Assembly: GCA_905250075.1 (NCBI GenBank)
Contig: CAJNOP010000002.1
Location: 7,739,565 to 7,803,564 of the forward strand
Source: Rotaria sp. Silwood1
Lineage: Eukaryota > Rotifera > Eurotatoria > Philodinida > Philodinidae
Direction of reading: 5' to 3'
Length of the DNA: 64,000 nt
In this document: piece by piece, positions 26,412-38,248 of the stretch
How positions within the stretch are numbered: position 1 is the first letter of the stretch
Layout: the number at the start of each line of letters is the position of its first letter
Notes under the pieces: model-generated
Seen by the model: the letters and a program-made list of their open reading frames with translations, nothing else
What the model was told of the DNA's origin: nothing
The model's database searches: none
Program-made: the position numbers and the translations under genes

Positions 26412-29400
26412 ATATAAATATATATATATATATGTGTGTGTGACAGAATTTGATATTGTATTTTTGTCATCTAGTCATATTTTCTCATATAATTATGAAC
26501 AAAAAAAAAATTATATTTCTATTAAGTTTTAGTGAATCTCTTTCTTATACTCACATCTTTCTATATTTTAAAATTTAATCCTTATATTTTTGTGTGTTTG
26601 TCTTCATCTATAATCTATCTATATTTGTTTAACTTCTTCTCAGGTGTATGTATTTGTATGTTTGAAATTATATTTCGGTGCCTGTCTCATAAGAATTTTT
26701 CCATTTTGTTTCTCATTTCCGTTCGATACTTTTTTGTTTGTTTGTTTGTTGTTGTATGGATTCTAAAGAATATCTTTTATTTTTGTTTCTTCGTCGATAC
26801 TCAATCAGTTGACTTCTTTTTTTTCGATGTGATTTCCGTTGTTGACTGTGAACAAATGCGTTTGAATGTTGTCTACATATGTATGTTTCTTTTTGGAAGA
26901 TGAAAAGTAAAGAAATATAGATGAGGGGAAGGAAAATGAGAAAGAAAAATTAGTTCAATATTTGCATTCATATAAGAAATTAAGTTTTATCAATGTTATT
27001 TTCAAGATAATTCTTTATGTCATTACATAAGACCATTGATTCAATAAAGTACATTCGAATATTGCTGATGTAACTATACATTTTACAATGAAAAAGAAAT
27101 AAAAGCATTGGTGAGTGATTGTATCAAACAACAAAGAGTTTCATAACTGAATACTTCATATTCATTCATATGAATTTTTTTATATTTCATTTTTTTAAGG
27201 TATAGTCTTTCAAGAAAAACTTTTTCGAGTCTCGAATTCTTTCGAATTGTCTAGTTGACAGAACAAAACCTAATGATGTCATTCTATCAGAGTCCTGCGG
27301 AACGAAACCGACGAGATTTTTGGAAATACGAGATTGTCATGCAGGACTCTAGTTTTAGCATGTCATGAATATTATAGGAAATATTTCATAAGTTTCGGTT
27401 CCATTTTCATTTTGGTGTTTTGACCGTATTTGAAGAATAGCGCATCAGCTATAATCCAAGGAAAATTGTAATTAACTCACATTCACCGAAAGAAAATGCT
27501 ACATCAATAAAACTATTGAAGAAATTTTATCAAAGTTGTTTTTTTCGATACAACAGAGCGTGGCAGAATTTCATTGATTGCCAGAACAAACTTATTCTCG
27601 AAAATGGCTGATAATTAGAGAACCTCAAAAAAATTGAATTTGCAGAACGATAAGTGTTTCTCCAGAACAACTCTGATTTTCTGGTATCAAAACGAATAAA
27701 CTTCTCATGGATAGTAGATCTAACTGAGTCCTATCTATAATAGAAAATTCAGGATATTTGCTTTTGTCTTCATTGAGATATGATTCATCAAAGAGAAAAA
27801 TAAATCGGATTCCGTAATGCTCCGTCACGTCGAAAAACTCAACTCAAGTAAAATTTTTCGATATTTTTACTAATGTCATATTTTCTTTGAGTTATTGCAA
27901 ATTAGTCTTGCATGATAATTTGTGTACTACACTTAACATATATATTCAATATTTATCCTCTCTCAAGTACGGCCACGATAGAAAAATAATATGAATGCCG
28001 GCGGAACGTATGAGACACCCTTTATAAACGGTGAAAAGACTGCTATATTAATTATATATTTCATGTGGTGAATAGTTTCTATCATAAAGAGAAGCAAAGA
28101 AGAATTCCGCTTACTGTAATGAAACAACCTTGAGTCTGATAGAGAAAAAGCCTTCTGAAGTATACTTCCTCACTAGCCTACACACATAGAGAGACCAACT
28201 ATTGTTCTGCATATATGAATCATTTTATTAAAACTCATATTTCAATTGTTCAAATTTTCTTATGTAACTTATTCTTTTGATCACTTGTCAAACAAAACTA
28301 GATTTTTTAATATTCTAAATAGATAGATAATATTATATACATATTTGTGTGAATAATCAAACTGATGCCATTTCATAATATATGTCATTGACACCATCTG
28401 TTGTGCACATCCTAGAGCTGAGAACATATAACATAAACTCCACTGATTCTATTATCATTTCTATAGTAGTAAAAAAAAAATCAATTTTCTTAGTAAATTA
28501 TCTGTCATTTTTGATAAGTATGATTTTCAAGAAGAAAAAGAAAAGGGGGTAATCAGTTTTATTTCATTTAACGCTTCATTTTGATTTATATCCTACGCAA
28601 TATGATCGCATTGATTTGAAGAGACGAATTCAGGAAACATTGCATGTCTATTATTGTCAGAAAAATAGGAGAAAACTAAATCCGACGTTCAGTCTTTGCG
28701 TGTAACTAACAAGGAGATTGGCATTAAGTAATCTAAGTGTGGGCTGTAATATCTATTCGCAGTAGACAACAAATGTTTGCTAGATGCCATCTTAGTGCAT
28801 TATTATTTCTTCTACGTATATCTATTACTTTTATTCAGCCAGATAAAAAGACCATCCTTTCCTTTGTTATATCCAATATTTGATCATTCATTTAATGATT
28901 TTGATTACCTTTAACACTCACGCACAGCGTCATTATAAGATACGCAGGTTGAAGGATATGCATATTATAGGTAAGTTCAGAGAATAGGTCATATAATACG
29001 CTTCTATCAATATTTTATGCAAATTCGATATTATCATTATATGATGAATGAAGATTTTGAAGATACGTGATTGTAATTTTTCTTTTACGTTTTGAACCAT
29101 TTTTCATCCATGACTAAATGTGTCTCTGTACTACACATGCACGTCTTAAGATGTGTTCATACATTAAAGTTATCTTTCTTTCTATCTATATATCTGTTGA
29201 ATGGAGATGATATAAAATATGAAACGACGATGCAATAATCGGCTTGCAATTAATTTCCTAGGAAGATTAAAAAAAATTATCTATGAAATAGATTTTCTTT
29301 CATATTAATTTTTTTCAAAAATAATGTGTCTACAAAAAAAAGCTTCTGATAAAGAACAAGTGTATGTGTCACTGTTCTGCTTACATTTTTTCTTTCTATT

Positions 29401-29846
29401 TCTTCCTGAACGAGCAGAAAAAAAGATTCTCCAATGTCGACATCGTTTACAGAAAGAAGTGCCTCTGTTATATCTGCGTACTTGGCAAGAAATATTTTTT
29501 TTCTAAGCTGCTATGCATAATCAACAGTAATGTAGTTACACGTTTCTTTTTTTTTCTTCTTTATCGTTCTCTTTGTTTTTTAAATAAAAAAGAAAATTTT
29601 GATTTTGTAATTGAAAAAGTAAAAAGAGTATAGAGTGAAAGTTTCTCACGACTTATGCATGCATTTTTTTGCCATCATTATATTCTATTTAGGCTAGATG
29701 CGCGATCGATTATCACATATAAGGTCACAATACAGCTATCATTAGCATCAATATTGTAATAATTTCAAATCGAAATAAAAAGAAAAAGAACAACCTCGTT
29801 CATGTGAATACGCATATTGAATGGTATTTTTCGAGTAAATATTTAA
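26412..29846. other. 3' UTR and intergenic region between TBC1D16 and the SLC16 gene
   Basis: The first few hundred bases are T-rich and likely TBC1D16 3' UTR (a polyadenylation-like AATAAA occurs at about 27043 and again at 27099). The rest is AT-rich with no supported gene. A 10-bp perfect stem lies at 27289-27350 and is listed as a finding. Confidence 0.4.
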
Positions 29847-32673
29847 ATGGCAAACGAAGTTGAAAAAAAACTCCAAACAGAAGCTGCAGAATCCACTTCA
29901 GAAAAAAGAAAATTACGTAAATTAGAAGATGATGAAGAATACGATTATATTACAGTACCACCCGATGGAGGCTTTGGTTGGATAGTTCTTATAGCTTGTT
30001 TCGTAAGTAGTTGTACTAGATTTTTTTTAACAAAGAAAAAAAATTAAGCAAAATTTTACAATGTTCTTTATGTAGCTTATTAATTTAATTATTGATGGTT
30101 TTCTCTATGCGTTTGGTGCCATTTCAGACACTTTAAAAAAACATTTTGAATGTCAAGAATGGGCAGTATCACTTGTTATTTCTCTTGCTTGTGGTTTTTA
30201 TTTACTTAGTGGTAACTATTAGATTTTTTTCTTTAACTTTTAATTCACAATAAGATTTTTTCTATTATTGTAACGTTTTTATCTAGCACCGGTAGCTTCT
30301 GCACTATGTAATAAGTTTGGATGTCGTCCCATTGGTATAATTGGAAGTTTTATTGCTGCACTGGCCGTTGCAGCATCAATCTATTCACCGAATATATATA
30401 TAATGTGGTTATTATTTGGATTTATTGGCGGTATTGGTATGGGTCTTGTTTATTTACCAAGTATTGTCATGGTTGGTTATTATTTTGAAGAAAAACGTGC
30501 TATAGCTACAGGTAAAAAAAAGTTTTCTCTTTTGTTTTTCTCTTTATTTAATGTTAAGAATTTCATTTTTAGGTATTGTTACTGCTGGTACAGGAATTGG
30601 TTCGATTACATTTGGACCACTTTCAAGTTTTTTATTCAAATATTTCGGATGGAAAAAAGGTTTATTAATACTAGCTGCTATTGTTGCATTATGTGCTGCT
30701 TGTTCTACTTTAATGGTTCCTTTAAAACCTCAAAGAAAACGACGTATATCAGCAACAAATGAAGTGTAAGTTAGATGTATATTGTTGATAAGAACTGTTT
30801 AGAAGAGATTGTTATTTCAGACCGTATGGTTGGATAATAGGGGAAGTATCGATCTGTTATTAATGTAATGGTAGAATACTGTTTGTTTATCAATAGCTAT
30901 GCATGTTTTATCGAGTTGAGAATATCCATTAAGGATTTCTTTGTACGATAACAGCCTTTTCTTTTTTAATTAAAAAAAAATACTAATTACATGAATGAAA
31001 GCTCTAGTTACTTTTTTTTTTCTAATGTCAACATCAGATATTTTTAATTAAAAAATAAAAGATTTTTTAATGTTTTTCTTCTTCTTTTTTTAGACGTGAC
31101 GAAGATGCTCCGGCTACGGTGAATAAATAATTACTTAAAATTTATTTATTGTGTTCTTTTATGTTGATTTCATCATAGACTACATTACCTTTACTCAGTG
31201 GCACGAAAAATGCTGAAGCTGTTGGTACATCTGTATCAGGTCATAATCCAAATCCAAATATACATGAGGGAGAAACAGAAGGAATGCTACGAAAACAATC
31301 ACGAGCGAATTCTACTACTTCAGTTAAATCAAGACAAAGCATTAAAGCTGAAGATGCTGTTCGTCCGTAAGTTTATTTCGTCTATATAATTATTTTTTTT
31401 TTTGTATAATCTGTTGTTAATAGCTTATATAAAGAAGATATACTTTATCAAGGTGATACAAGAGATTTACCTGAATTTCAATCTCAACCGGACATACCTA
31501 CTTATATTCAAGAAACAACTAAAATACCAGAAACAACAAAAAAATCACCAATGAAAGCATTTTGGGATGTATTTCTTTCTATGACAAATATCAATGTTTT
31601 AAATGACAAAAAAATGATTATCATATGTTTGGTAATGAATTTTTAAAATATATATATATTACGGCCAATGACAGATCTAAAGGAGGAGTGCGATTACATC
31701 TCCCCTTTCGGCTTGATTTCATGTTTTTGCCATTGACTCTCCTTGGAAGTTTTGCATTATTATTTCATCCACACTCTTCTTTGACTTATCCGTCTCCCCT
31801 CCTCGATCTTCTGCTTACCTGCAGCGCCCTTCAGAAATTTCTGGATTTGCTATTGATCATGATGATTTGTTTTTCTTTTGTTCTATGAAGGCTAATGTCT
31901 GTTCAATGATCGGCTATTATACACCTTATTTATTTATTGTTAAAGTAGCAACAGAAGAAAGATCTATTCCTAAATCAAGTGCCGTCTTTCTATTATCAAT
32001 TATTGGTAAATGGAATTTTTGCTTTTATATTTGTCGAATTCTTAAAGAATTTTTTTTTATTTTTATTTTCATAGGTTTTAGTAACACATTTGTTCGATTT
32101 ACATCTGGTTGGATAACAAAAATTCCATATATGAGTCCACTACTTGTCAATAATATTGGTTTAACTGTGGCTGGTATAGCAACATTACTTGTTCCATTTT
32201 GTGGGACACATGGACTTCTTATAGCTTATTGTATTATATGGGGTGGTTTCATTGGTAAGAATTTTTTCTTGAACTAAGATCCTTAGAAATTTTTATTTCT
32301 TGTTTTTTTTTAAGCTTTTCATGTTTCTTTAAGTCCAGTAATTGTTTGTCAATTAGTTGGTCTTGAACGTTATAGTAGTGCCTTAGGTTTAACATTGATG
32401 TTTCGAGGTATTACATCATTAACTGCTCCACCTGTAAGTATATTTAATTTTGTTTATTTAATTTTCCTTTTTATTTTTATTTAGATAATGGGTGCTATTC
32501 GAGATGTAACAGCAAGTTTTAATATACCATTTATGATAGGCGGTACTAGTTTTATAACAAGTGCATTAATGCACTTTTGTCTTATGTGGATTAATCGTCA
32601 AGAAGAAGTTAACGCAAGAAAAAAGACAAACGAAAACACAACAGAAACAAATCCAGCAACAATAAACGTGTGA
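29847..32673 (+). CDS. SLC16 family monocarboxylate transporter (MCT-like)
   Basis: There are eleven exons: 29847-30002, 30076-30211, 30287-30511, 30573-30765, 31094-31118, 31179-31366, 31424-31631, 31891-32005, 32075-32254, 32315-32433 and 32485-32673. All join in phase to 577 residues. After a charged N-terminus comes the MCT signature DGGFGW (residues 40-45) at the start of TM1. Six TMs follow, with GGIGMGLVYLPSIVMVGYYF and FEEKRAIATG, the second conserved family stretch. A long hydrophilic central loop (about residues 235-375) is encoded by exons 5-7, and six more TMs complete the standard 12-TM MFS fold. MCTs carry H+-coupled lactate, pyruvate, ketone bodies or, in other members, thyroid hormone or aromatic acids; the substrate cannot be read here. 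Exon 5 is a 25-bp microexon. Intron 7 (31632-31890) is larger and GC-richer than its neighbours. Confidence 0.92.
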
Positions 32674-33150
32674 TTTGATTTAATATTGTCCTTTTGTGAT
32701 GCCTACTTATTTCTCTATATTATGTTTTCTCTTAATTTTTCCTATCCATGACATAACAAAAAAAATGATGATTTCATTTTCTATTGTACAGCTCTAATAT
32801 CCGAGCAGTATTTATGATTTTCCGTTTTGATTTTTAGTCTTAGTTTGAATAAATATCTTTAGGTTCAAGGTTTAGTTTTTTTATATTGAAAAAACAAAGC
32901 TTTGTTTTTATTCAAGAAGATTTATTGACTAAGAATAAATATATGATCGAAGAATCATATTTTCATTTGAAAGAATGACAAATAAATGAAATCCTTTGAC
33001 AATAATAACTAAGTAGATCAATATACTTTTTTTTGTCATTTTTATTAGATTTATAAGAGGAAAAAAGTAGATTTTCAAAGATTTGAATATCATGATTATT
33101 TTTTAATTCAAGTATCCATAAAATACGCAATGATAATTTGTGTATTACAT

Positions 33151-34080
33151 TTATGTGCAACTTGGGCTAGTATCACATTGGCTTGTTGCGCGATTGAATG
33201 TCTGTCCATCGGGACACATTGCAATAATTGGTGCTAAAATAAAAACAATATCAGCATCAATTAATAATTCTATTTGAGATACTTACTAGCAGATGCTTGA
33301 GAACAATAGTAATATCGACCAATAGCACAATAGGCAGTATCAGGAAAAACACCTGCTTGTTGACATGTAAAATAGGCTAATAAAACCAGAAAGAATATTA
33401 AATTAGAAATTTAATAATAAAAAAAGATACAAACATCGATCACATCTCGTTCCTGTCCAACCTGGATTACAAAAACAATAAGCATATACAGTTGATCCTA
33501 GAGTTTGTTCAACACAAGCTCCAGATTGACAAACTCCAGCAGTACAACGAGTAGGAATACCTAAATAATTCAAATAATTTATTTGGATAAAATAACAATA
33601 ACTAAATGCGAATAGCTAACCTTGAAGTTCGCAATTTGCACCAGTAAAACCCAATGCACACCAACATACATTTGCACCATTGACTATATTGCATACACCG
33701 CCATTAACACATGTTCGATTGCAAACTCCTGGACCTATTATTCCACTAGTACCTATATTCAATAGAACAATATGCATAAAATGTTTTTTTTTAATTATCA
33801 TTTTTAGATTTCTTACGACAAGGTCCGTTAACAACAGGCTGAGCGCTTGGACATGTACATACAGAATTGCCACTACTAGTTGGAATATCATAGCAACAAT
33901 AGCCAGTGAATGCATCGAATTGACCAGGTACGAGGTTACATGGATTAGTTGCACAGGTAACTACAAAAACATATCATACGGAATCAAATGAACAATAGCT
34001 ATTTTATTTTTACCTCCGGCAGCTAGTTGAATATGTTGTTGAAGTAAAACAACAATAATTGCTAAAAGAAGTGTTTGCAT
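33151..34080 (-). CDS. secreted EGF-like / chitin-binding type-2 protein
   Basis: There are six exons: 34080-34014, 33960-33817, 33752-33621, 33560-33435, 33376-33287 and 33233-33151. They give 213 residues. Exon 1 is a clean signal peptide (MQTLLLAIIVVLLQQHIQLA). Exon 2 gives a Cys-rich segment (VTCATNPCN...GYCCYD...CTCPS). Exon 3 is a typical EGF-like domain (CNRTCVNGGVCN...CWCALGFTGANCE), and exon 4 a second one (CTAGVCQSGACVE...YCFCNPGWTGTRC). Exons 5-6 together form a peritrophin-A/chitin-binding-2-like module (TCQQAGVFPD...YYYCSQ...MCPDGQTFNRATSQCD). One domain per exon fits exon shuffling. The protein is probably an extracellular matrix, mucus or cuticle component that may bind chitin; the binding is inferred from the Cys and aromatic pattern. 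Confidence 0.85.
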
Positions 34081-36155
34081 GTTCGTCAATACGAAAGTGA
34101 TATTGGTATCAAAAGTCAACTAAATTAGTATATGCAGGTATCGTATCGAGCTTTTATATGTTAATATCCAAGGTCACTTTGTCAATATTTTTCTATTGTG
34201 GTATTAGTCTCCTGTTTCTTATTGTCCCTTGAAATTGATATCTTAATATCGCAATTTTATTTTTTTTTTATTTTTCAAATAATATAACAACAACAAGCAA
34301 ACTACTAAATCTATGAAGCTTTAATAGGATAGAGATTACTTTTATTCACAACATGTACACAACTTATTTCGAAGGTTATCTATCAAAAAAATGAATTATA
34401 TGAAAATGGCAATATAATAAAAAATGTTTATAGACTATTCAGCAACCATATCACTTCTTTATCATTAACTCTGAAACATTGTATGTTCCTTCCAAGAAAA
34501 ATTGCAATAATTGCTATTGTAGACATGATTTAACTTTATATACAAAAACCAGTATGGTACTGGACTAAGATGATCTTATAAATCGTACAGTAAAAACGAA
34601 ATCTTTCTTACGTGATTCTCAGATGGTATAACAGAGTTTTTAAAATCCATAATTTTTTATAGCTCAGCTTTCATTCTAAACACTTTGTTTACTCATAATT
34701 ATTTTGTTTATATTTTCGCGAAATTTCACTTACCACAACGTCAAGCTCTCTGATGCAACCGTTCGCTAATCTTGTAAACGATCTACTGGATCATTGTGAC
34801 AGACGTGTAGAAGCTATCCGCGTGCGCCAACGGCTGTTTGCGTGGCAATTTTTTTTCAAAATCTAATAGCATCTAAGAAAATTCTTTGACAAATATTTTC
34901 TCTCATAAGGGAAATTTTTCTATTTATTCATGATACAAACACGCACCATTTGTATTTTCATTTCTTTCTATACTTTTCCCTAATGAGAATGACTAATATA
35001 TGATCGTCAGTGACTGAATCCAACCATTTTTAGTTGGTTCGATTTGAGTAACCATAGTTACGCCAAACCAGAAGCGTACGAGAGGTGGAAACCTGGTTCC
35101 CCCGGTTTAGTTAGTTTGAATCGTTTACGAAAAGCCCAAATAACAAGAATACCTGAATCAATCAACATTGAACAGTAGCTTTGTTTTCTGCATAAAAATT
35201 TTAAACGAGAAAACTTGTTGGTGAATTGAACTTTACAGCCGAGAAAGTTTCTCACAAAAATTGTGTCTTTCAGAGAAATTTTTAATTTTACCGGCAGAGT
35301 CTGTACTCCTGCTTTGGAACCAAGTAATGATTGTTTTACTGAATTTTTGAACTCCTTTTAAGTATTTACTGGCAATTCAAAAATCAGTATTTCTTCATGG
35401 AATTTCGTCCATATATAGACCAAATGACCAGTTGTATATCGGGCAAATTTTTAGTGAAAATGTTCTTTACTCGAGATATTGAATTTAAAAAAAATAGTGG
35501 TTTGCTACCAATATGTCAACAAAATCCAGTTGACTTGAAAATTTAATATCTCGACAAAGGAACATTCTTTTAAGCTGAAACTTTCACGACAGTCTACTAG
35601 TCATTCGATCTATTGATAGACAAAATTTCACTTAGAAATACTGCTTTTTGAATTTTCAGTATAGATATAAAAGTCGGTCGAAAATCCAGTAAAACAACAA
35701 TCATAACTTGACTTTGAAGATCCATCGACACAAAATACTTTTCGTCTTCTGGTAGTCTTACCATGACATTCTTGTGGACGCAATATGAACTCAGATGACA
35801 GACATTAATTCGACTGGGTCCCTTGTAAGCATATTAGAATCCAAATCATGTCTTCGCTCTCACCTACGCAAAGATAACCACATTCACACCCTATTAATGT
35901 ATTATTCAAACATTCTGTGATTGACATATCTACACTATAATCACGTGATTTTTTTAGCAGTTTCTTTAAGAGCAGATATCATACTATTGGCTAATTGATG
36001 ATGCACTTGAAGCTTTAAAACAACACGCACGTCATAATAGCAAAGTGCTAACTAAAGTGATAAAATAAAACTATGAGAAATAAACCCATCTGTTATTTAT
36101 ACATAAAAAGCTGTTTCTTTCCAAATGGAAAAACACATTTACGAATATCACAAGC
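34081..36155. other. intergenic region with a palindromic element
   Basis: The flanking genes diverge (EGF/CBM - and the secreted helical gene +). The sequence between about 34730 and 35110 is somewhat GC-richer but shows no sustained reading frame. The foldback at 35320-35715 is listed separately. A TATA-like tract (TTATACATAAAAA) at about 36096-36108 lies some 50 bp before the next ATG and could be that gene's promoter. Confidence 0.4.
35320..35715. repeat. about 395-bp imperfect palindrome (foldback element)
   Basis: The left arm (about 35320-35495) matches the reverse complement of the right arm (about 35535-35715). Shared blocks include AAGT-ATGATTGTT, TTTTACTG-ATTTT, CAATTCAAAAA-CAGTATTTCT and CGAGATATT-AATTT. 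The short spacer is non-coding. The arms are roughly 75-80% alike by eye. Confidence 0.65.
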
Positions 36156-36722
36156 ATGAAACTGATTCTTATTGTTTTACTTATTGCTCAACTCCATGGT
36201 GCTTTTAGCACTAGTATTCCTCTTGCACAACAACGTAATCTTATGAGTATTTGGGATTTCATAAGTCCAGTTGTTAGTCCAATTGCTGAACATATTGATA
36301 CAGCTATTGGTACTATTTCAAATATTCATTCTGCTCTCACAAATGCAGTTTCAGGTGCTATTTATAGTGTAACATCATGGATTGGTGATAAAATTCCACC
36401 ACTTGGTAAACGTGATTTAGAAAATGACGCTAAATTAAATCTTTTAGCTGAACTTCGATTATTTAAACTTTCTTTTCAACAATCAATTCTTGAAATTCTT
36501 CAAAGTTTTCTTAATGGTAATTTAGCAACTCAATTTCGAGAATTAATTTCAAAATTAAGTACTTTTCTTAAAACACATCTACAAACTATCAACAATATGA
36601 TAACTAATTTAATTCCTACAATGCAAGATACAATAGCAACTCAAGCTATAACAAGTGTTTTACATGTTGTACAAGTTATTGAAGAAGTTATTCAAAAAGT
36701 TCATGCTGTTTTTTCTTCGTAA
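36156..36722 (+). CDS. secreted, helix-rich protein of unknown family
   Basis: This is an intronless 188-residue frame. It starts with a clear signal peptide (MKLILIVLLIAQLHGAFSTS), and cleavage is likely after about residue 18. The mature part is almost all amphipathic helix (SPIAEHIDTAIGTISNIHSA; later LFKLSFQQSILEILQSFLNG) with no Cys at all, interrupted by PPLGKRDLEND, where Lys-Arg could be a processing site. Codon use matches the neighbouring genes. I recognise no family. The make-up resembles lineage-specific secreted proteins such as apolipoprotein-like, haemolymph-type or desiccation-type helices, but nothing in the sequence decides between these. It is intronless in a locus where other genes are densely split, which is noteworthy. 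Confidence 0.75.
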   Translation: MKLILIVLLIAQLHGAFSTSIPLAQQRNLMSIWDFISPVVSPIAEHIDTAIGTISNIHSALTNAVSGAIYSVTSWIGDKIPPLGKRDLENDAKLNLLAELRLFKLSFQQSILEILQSFLNGNLATQFRELISKLSTFLKTHLQTINNMITNLIPTMQDTIATQAITSVLHVVQVIEEVIQKVHAVFSS

Positions 36723-38248
36723 AATTTAACTAATTGAAAAAAGAAACATAATCCTTCAATAAAAACCTTATTCTTGTCTTTATAATATAGACGAGCATGA
36801 ATAATTAGCAAATCAACATTTTGAAAATATTCTTCGATCATTTGAATTATTAATGTACTTGCTTCCTCGTCACTATCTTTAATTTGTGAAAATATTTTTT
36901 TGACAACCACTACATCTTGACATAATGAAATGAATCGTTAAATTTAATTGTTTGTCGAAGATGATTTTGTTGGTGTCGCTTATGATATTCTTGAATAAGA
37001 ATATAGATACCATCAAAGATCCGATGAATAAGTATTCCACATGTAAATAAACTGCTAAAACAGAGTAAAATTGGAATGCCAATTATGTCTTTGATATTCG
37101 AGAAAACATCACAAATCATTGTTGAAGTGAGAGAAATGATAAAATCATTATTGTATCTTACCCAGATATCCTATGCTACCTTAAGATACAAGCAAATCGT
37201 GCAGAAAATAATGAAGGTTATAACAGAAGACATAACAATATTTCTGTACCTTTTAAATGCTTTCAAACGATGCTGGTAATTTTTAAAAAGAATATTATAA
37301 TTTCGTAAAGCTGAACAATAGTAAAATAAGTCTATTAATAGTTACATAGAAAAAAAGGTCTAGAAAAATTTATGTACCTGCTTGTTCTTAAAAATATTCA
37401 AACTTGCTTGTTGTTGAACTATAAGACGTACTAATTGGTATTATAGCAATAGACATAGTGAAAAATATATCTATAAATTTTTCGATCTTTAACAATATGT
37501 TAAAACAATATACAATGAAAGATATTTTAAACGAAATCAGAACGATCATGTTCGTCAAAACATGGATTGTGAATTTCACTTCGATGAACATATTTATTAT
37601 TTACTTAGATGCATCTTCTTTTAATAATTACATAATCATTCACTCTAGGAATGTTTTCCTTTTCTATTTAGGTGAAATACATTGTAAATCTTTTCATCAT
37701 GTACTAAAAATCTTCTATGTAGTTATCTCTAAATGATATAGCACCAGTCCTACTACAATGATATATTATCATTGGTTGTTATAAGATTCGTTATATAGAA
37801 AAACGAGAATTTATTATTGTACTTCCTTTTTTGTTTACGATGTGTCATATAACCTTGATATGATAAGAGAGATATCGTAGGATATTAGGAAACACTGTTC
37901 TATCTAACAAATATCATAAACATGTGTTGATTTTTGGATGACAAAAAGAGGCAGTTTTTTGAACACAAAAGCATCGATTTGAAGTTAGTGATTTGTATAT
38001 AAATCAATACAAATGAGTATGCATGAAACTTTCTTACCACTCAAATAATATCGTTGCATCATTTTATTCAAGTTTTCAAAGAGAAGACTTAAAGTCTTCC
38101 CTGATTTCAATAGGATAAGGATCATTAAAATAATAACTGTACTTCTTTTATGGTTAGAATATAGGCCTTGACATTGATTACTTTCATTCTCTTTAATATG
38201 ACAATGTGCAGTCAGAGTTAAGTCATTACTATCTAAAGGATTAGTCAA
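36723..38248 (-). pseudogene. broken multi-pass membrane protein gene (receptor-like)
   Basis: Several minus-strand stretches have coding character and hydrophobic segments. At 38248-38030 there is an N-terminal-like exon with one TM (STVIILMILILLK) and a GTAAGA donor. At about 37591-37395 a strongly hydrophobic stretch follows. From about 37312 an exon after TTGTTCAG reads RNYNILFKNYQHRLKAFKRY and then a TM. It continues past an in-frame TAG (37171-37173) into another TM pair (IIGIPILLCFSSLFTCGILI), ends at a stop near 36910, and resumes in a different frame to 36723-36901. One nonsense codon and one frame shift without usable splice sites argue for a decaying gene. The spacing of TMs and basic loops is reminiscent of seven-TM chemoreceptor-like proteins, but I cannot name a family. 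Confidence 0.4.

Noticed and set aside
26335..26903. open frames after the TBC1D16 stop
   Set aside because: Phe/Ile/Tyr-rich translation of T-rich 3' UTR; the splice phase of exon 8 gives a different frame that ends at 26411.
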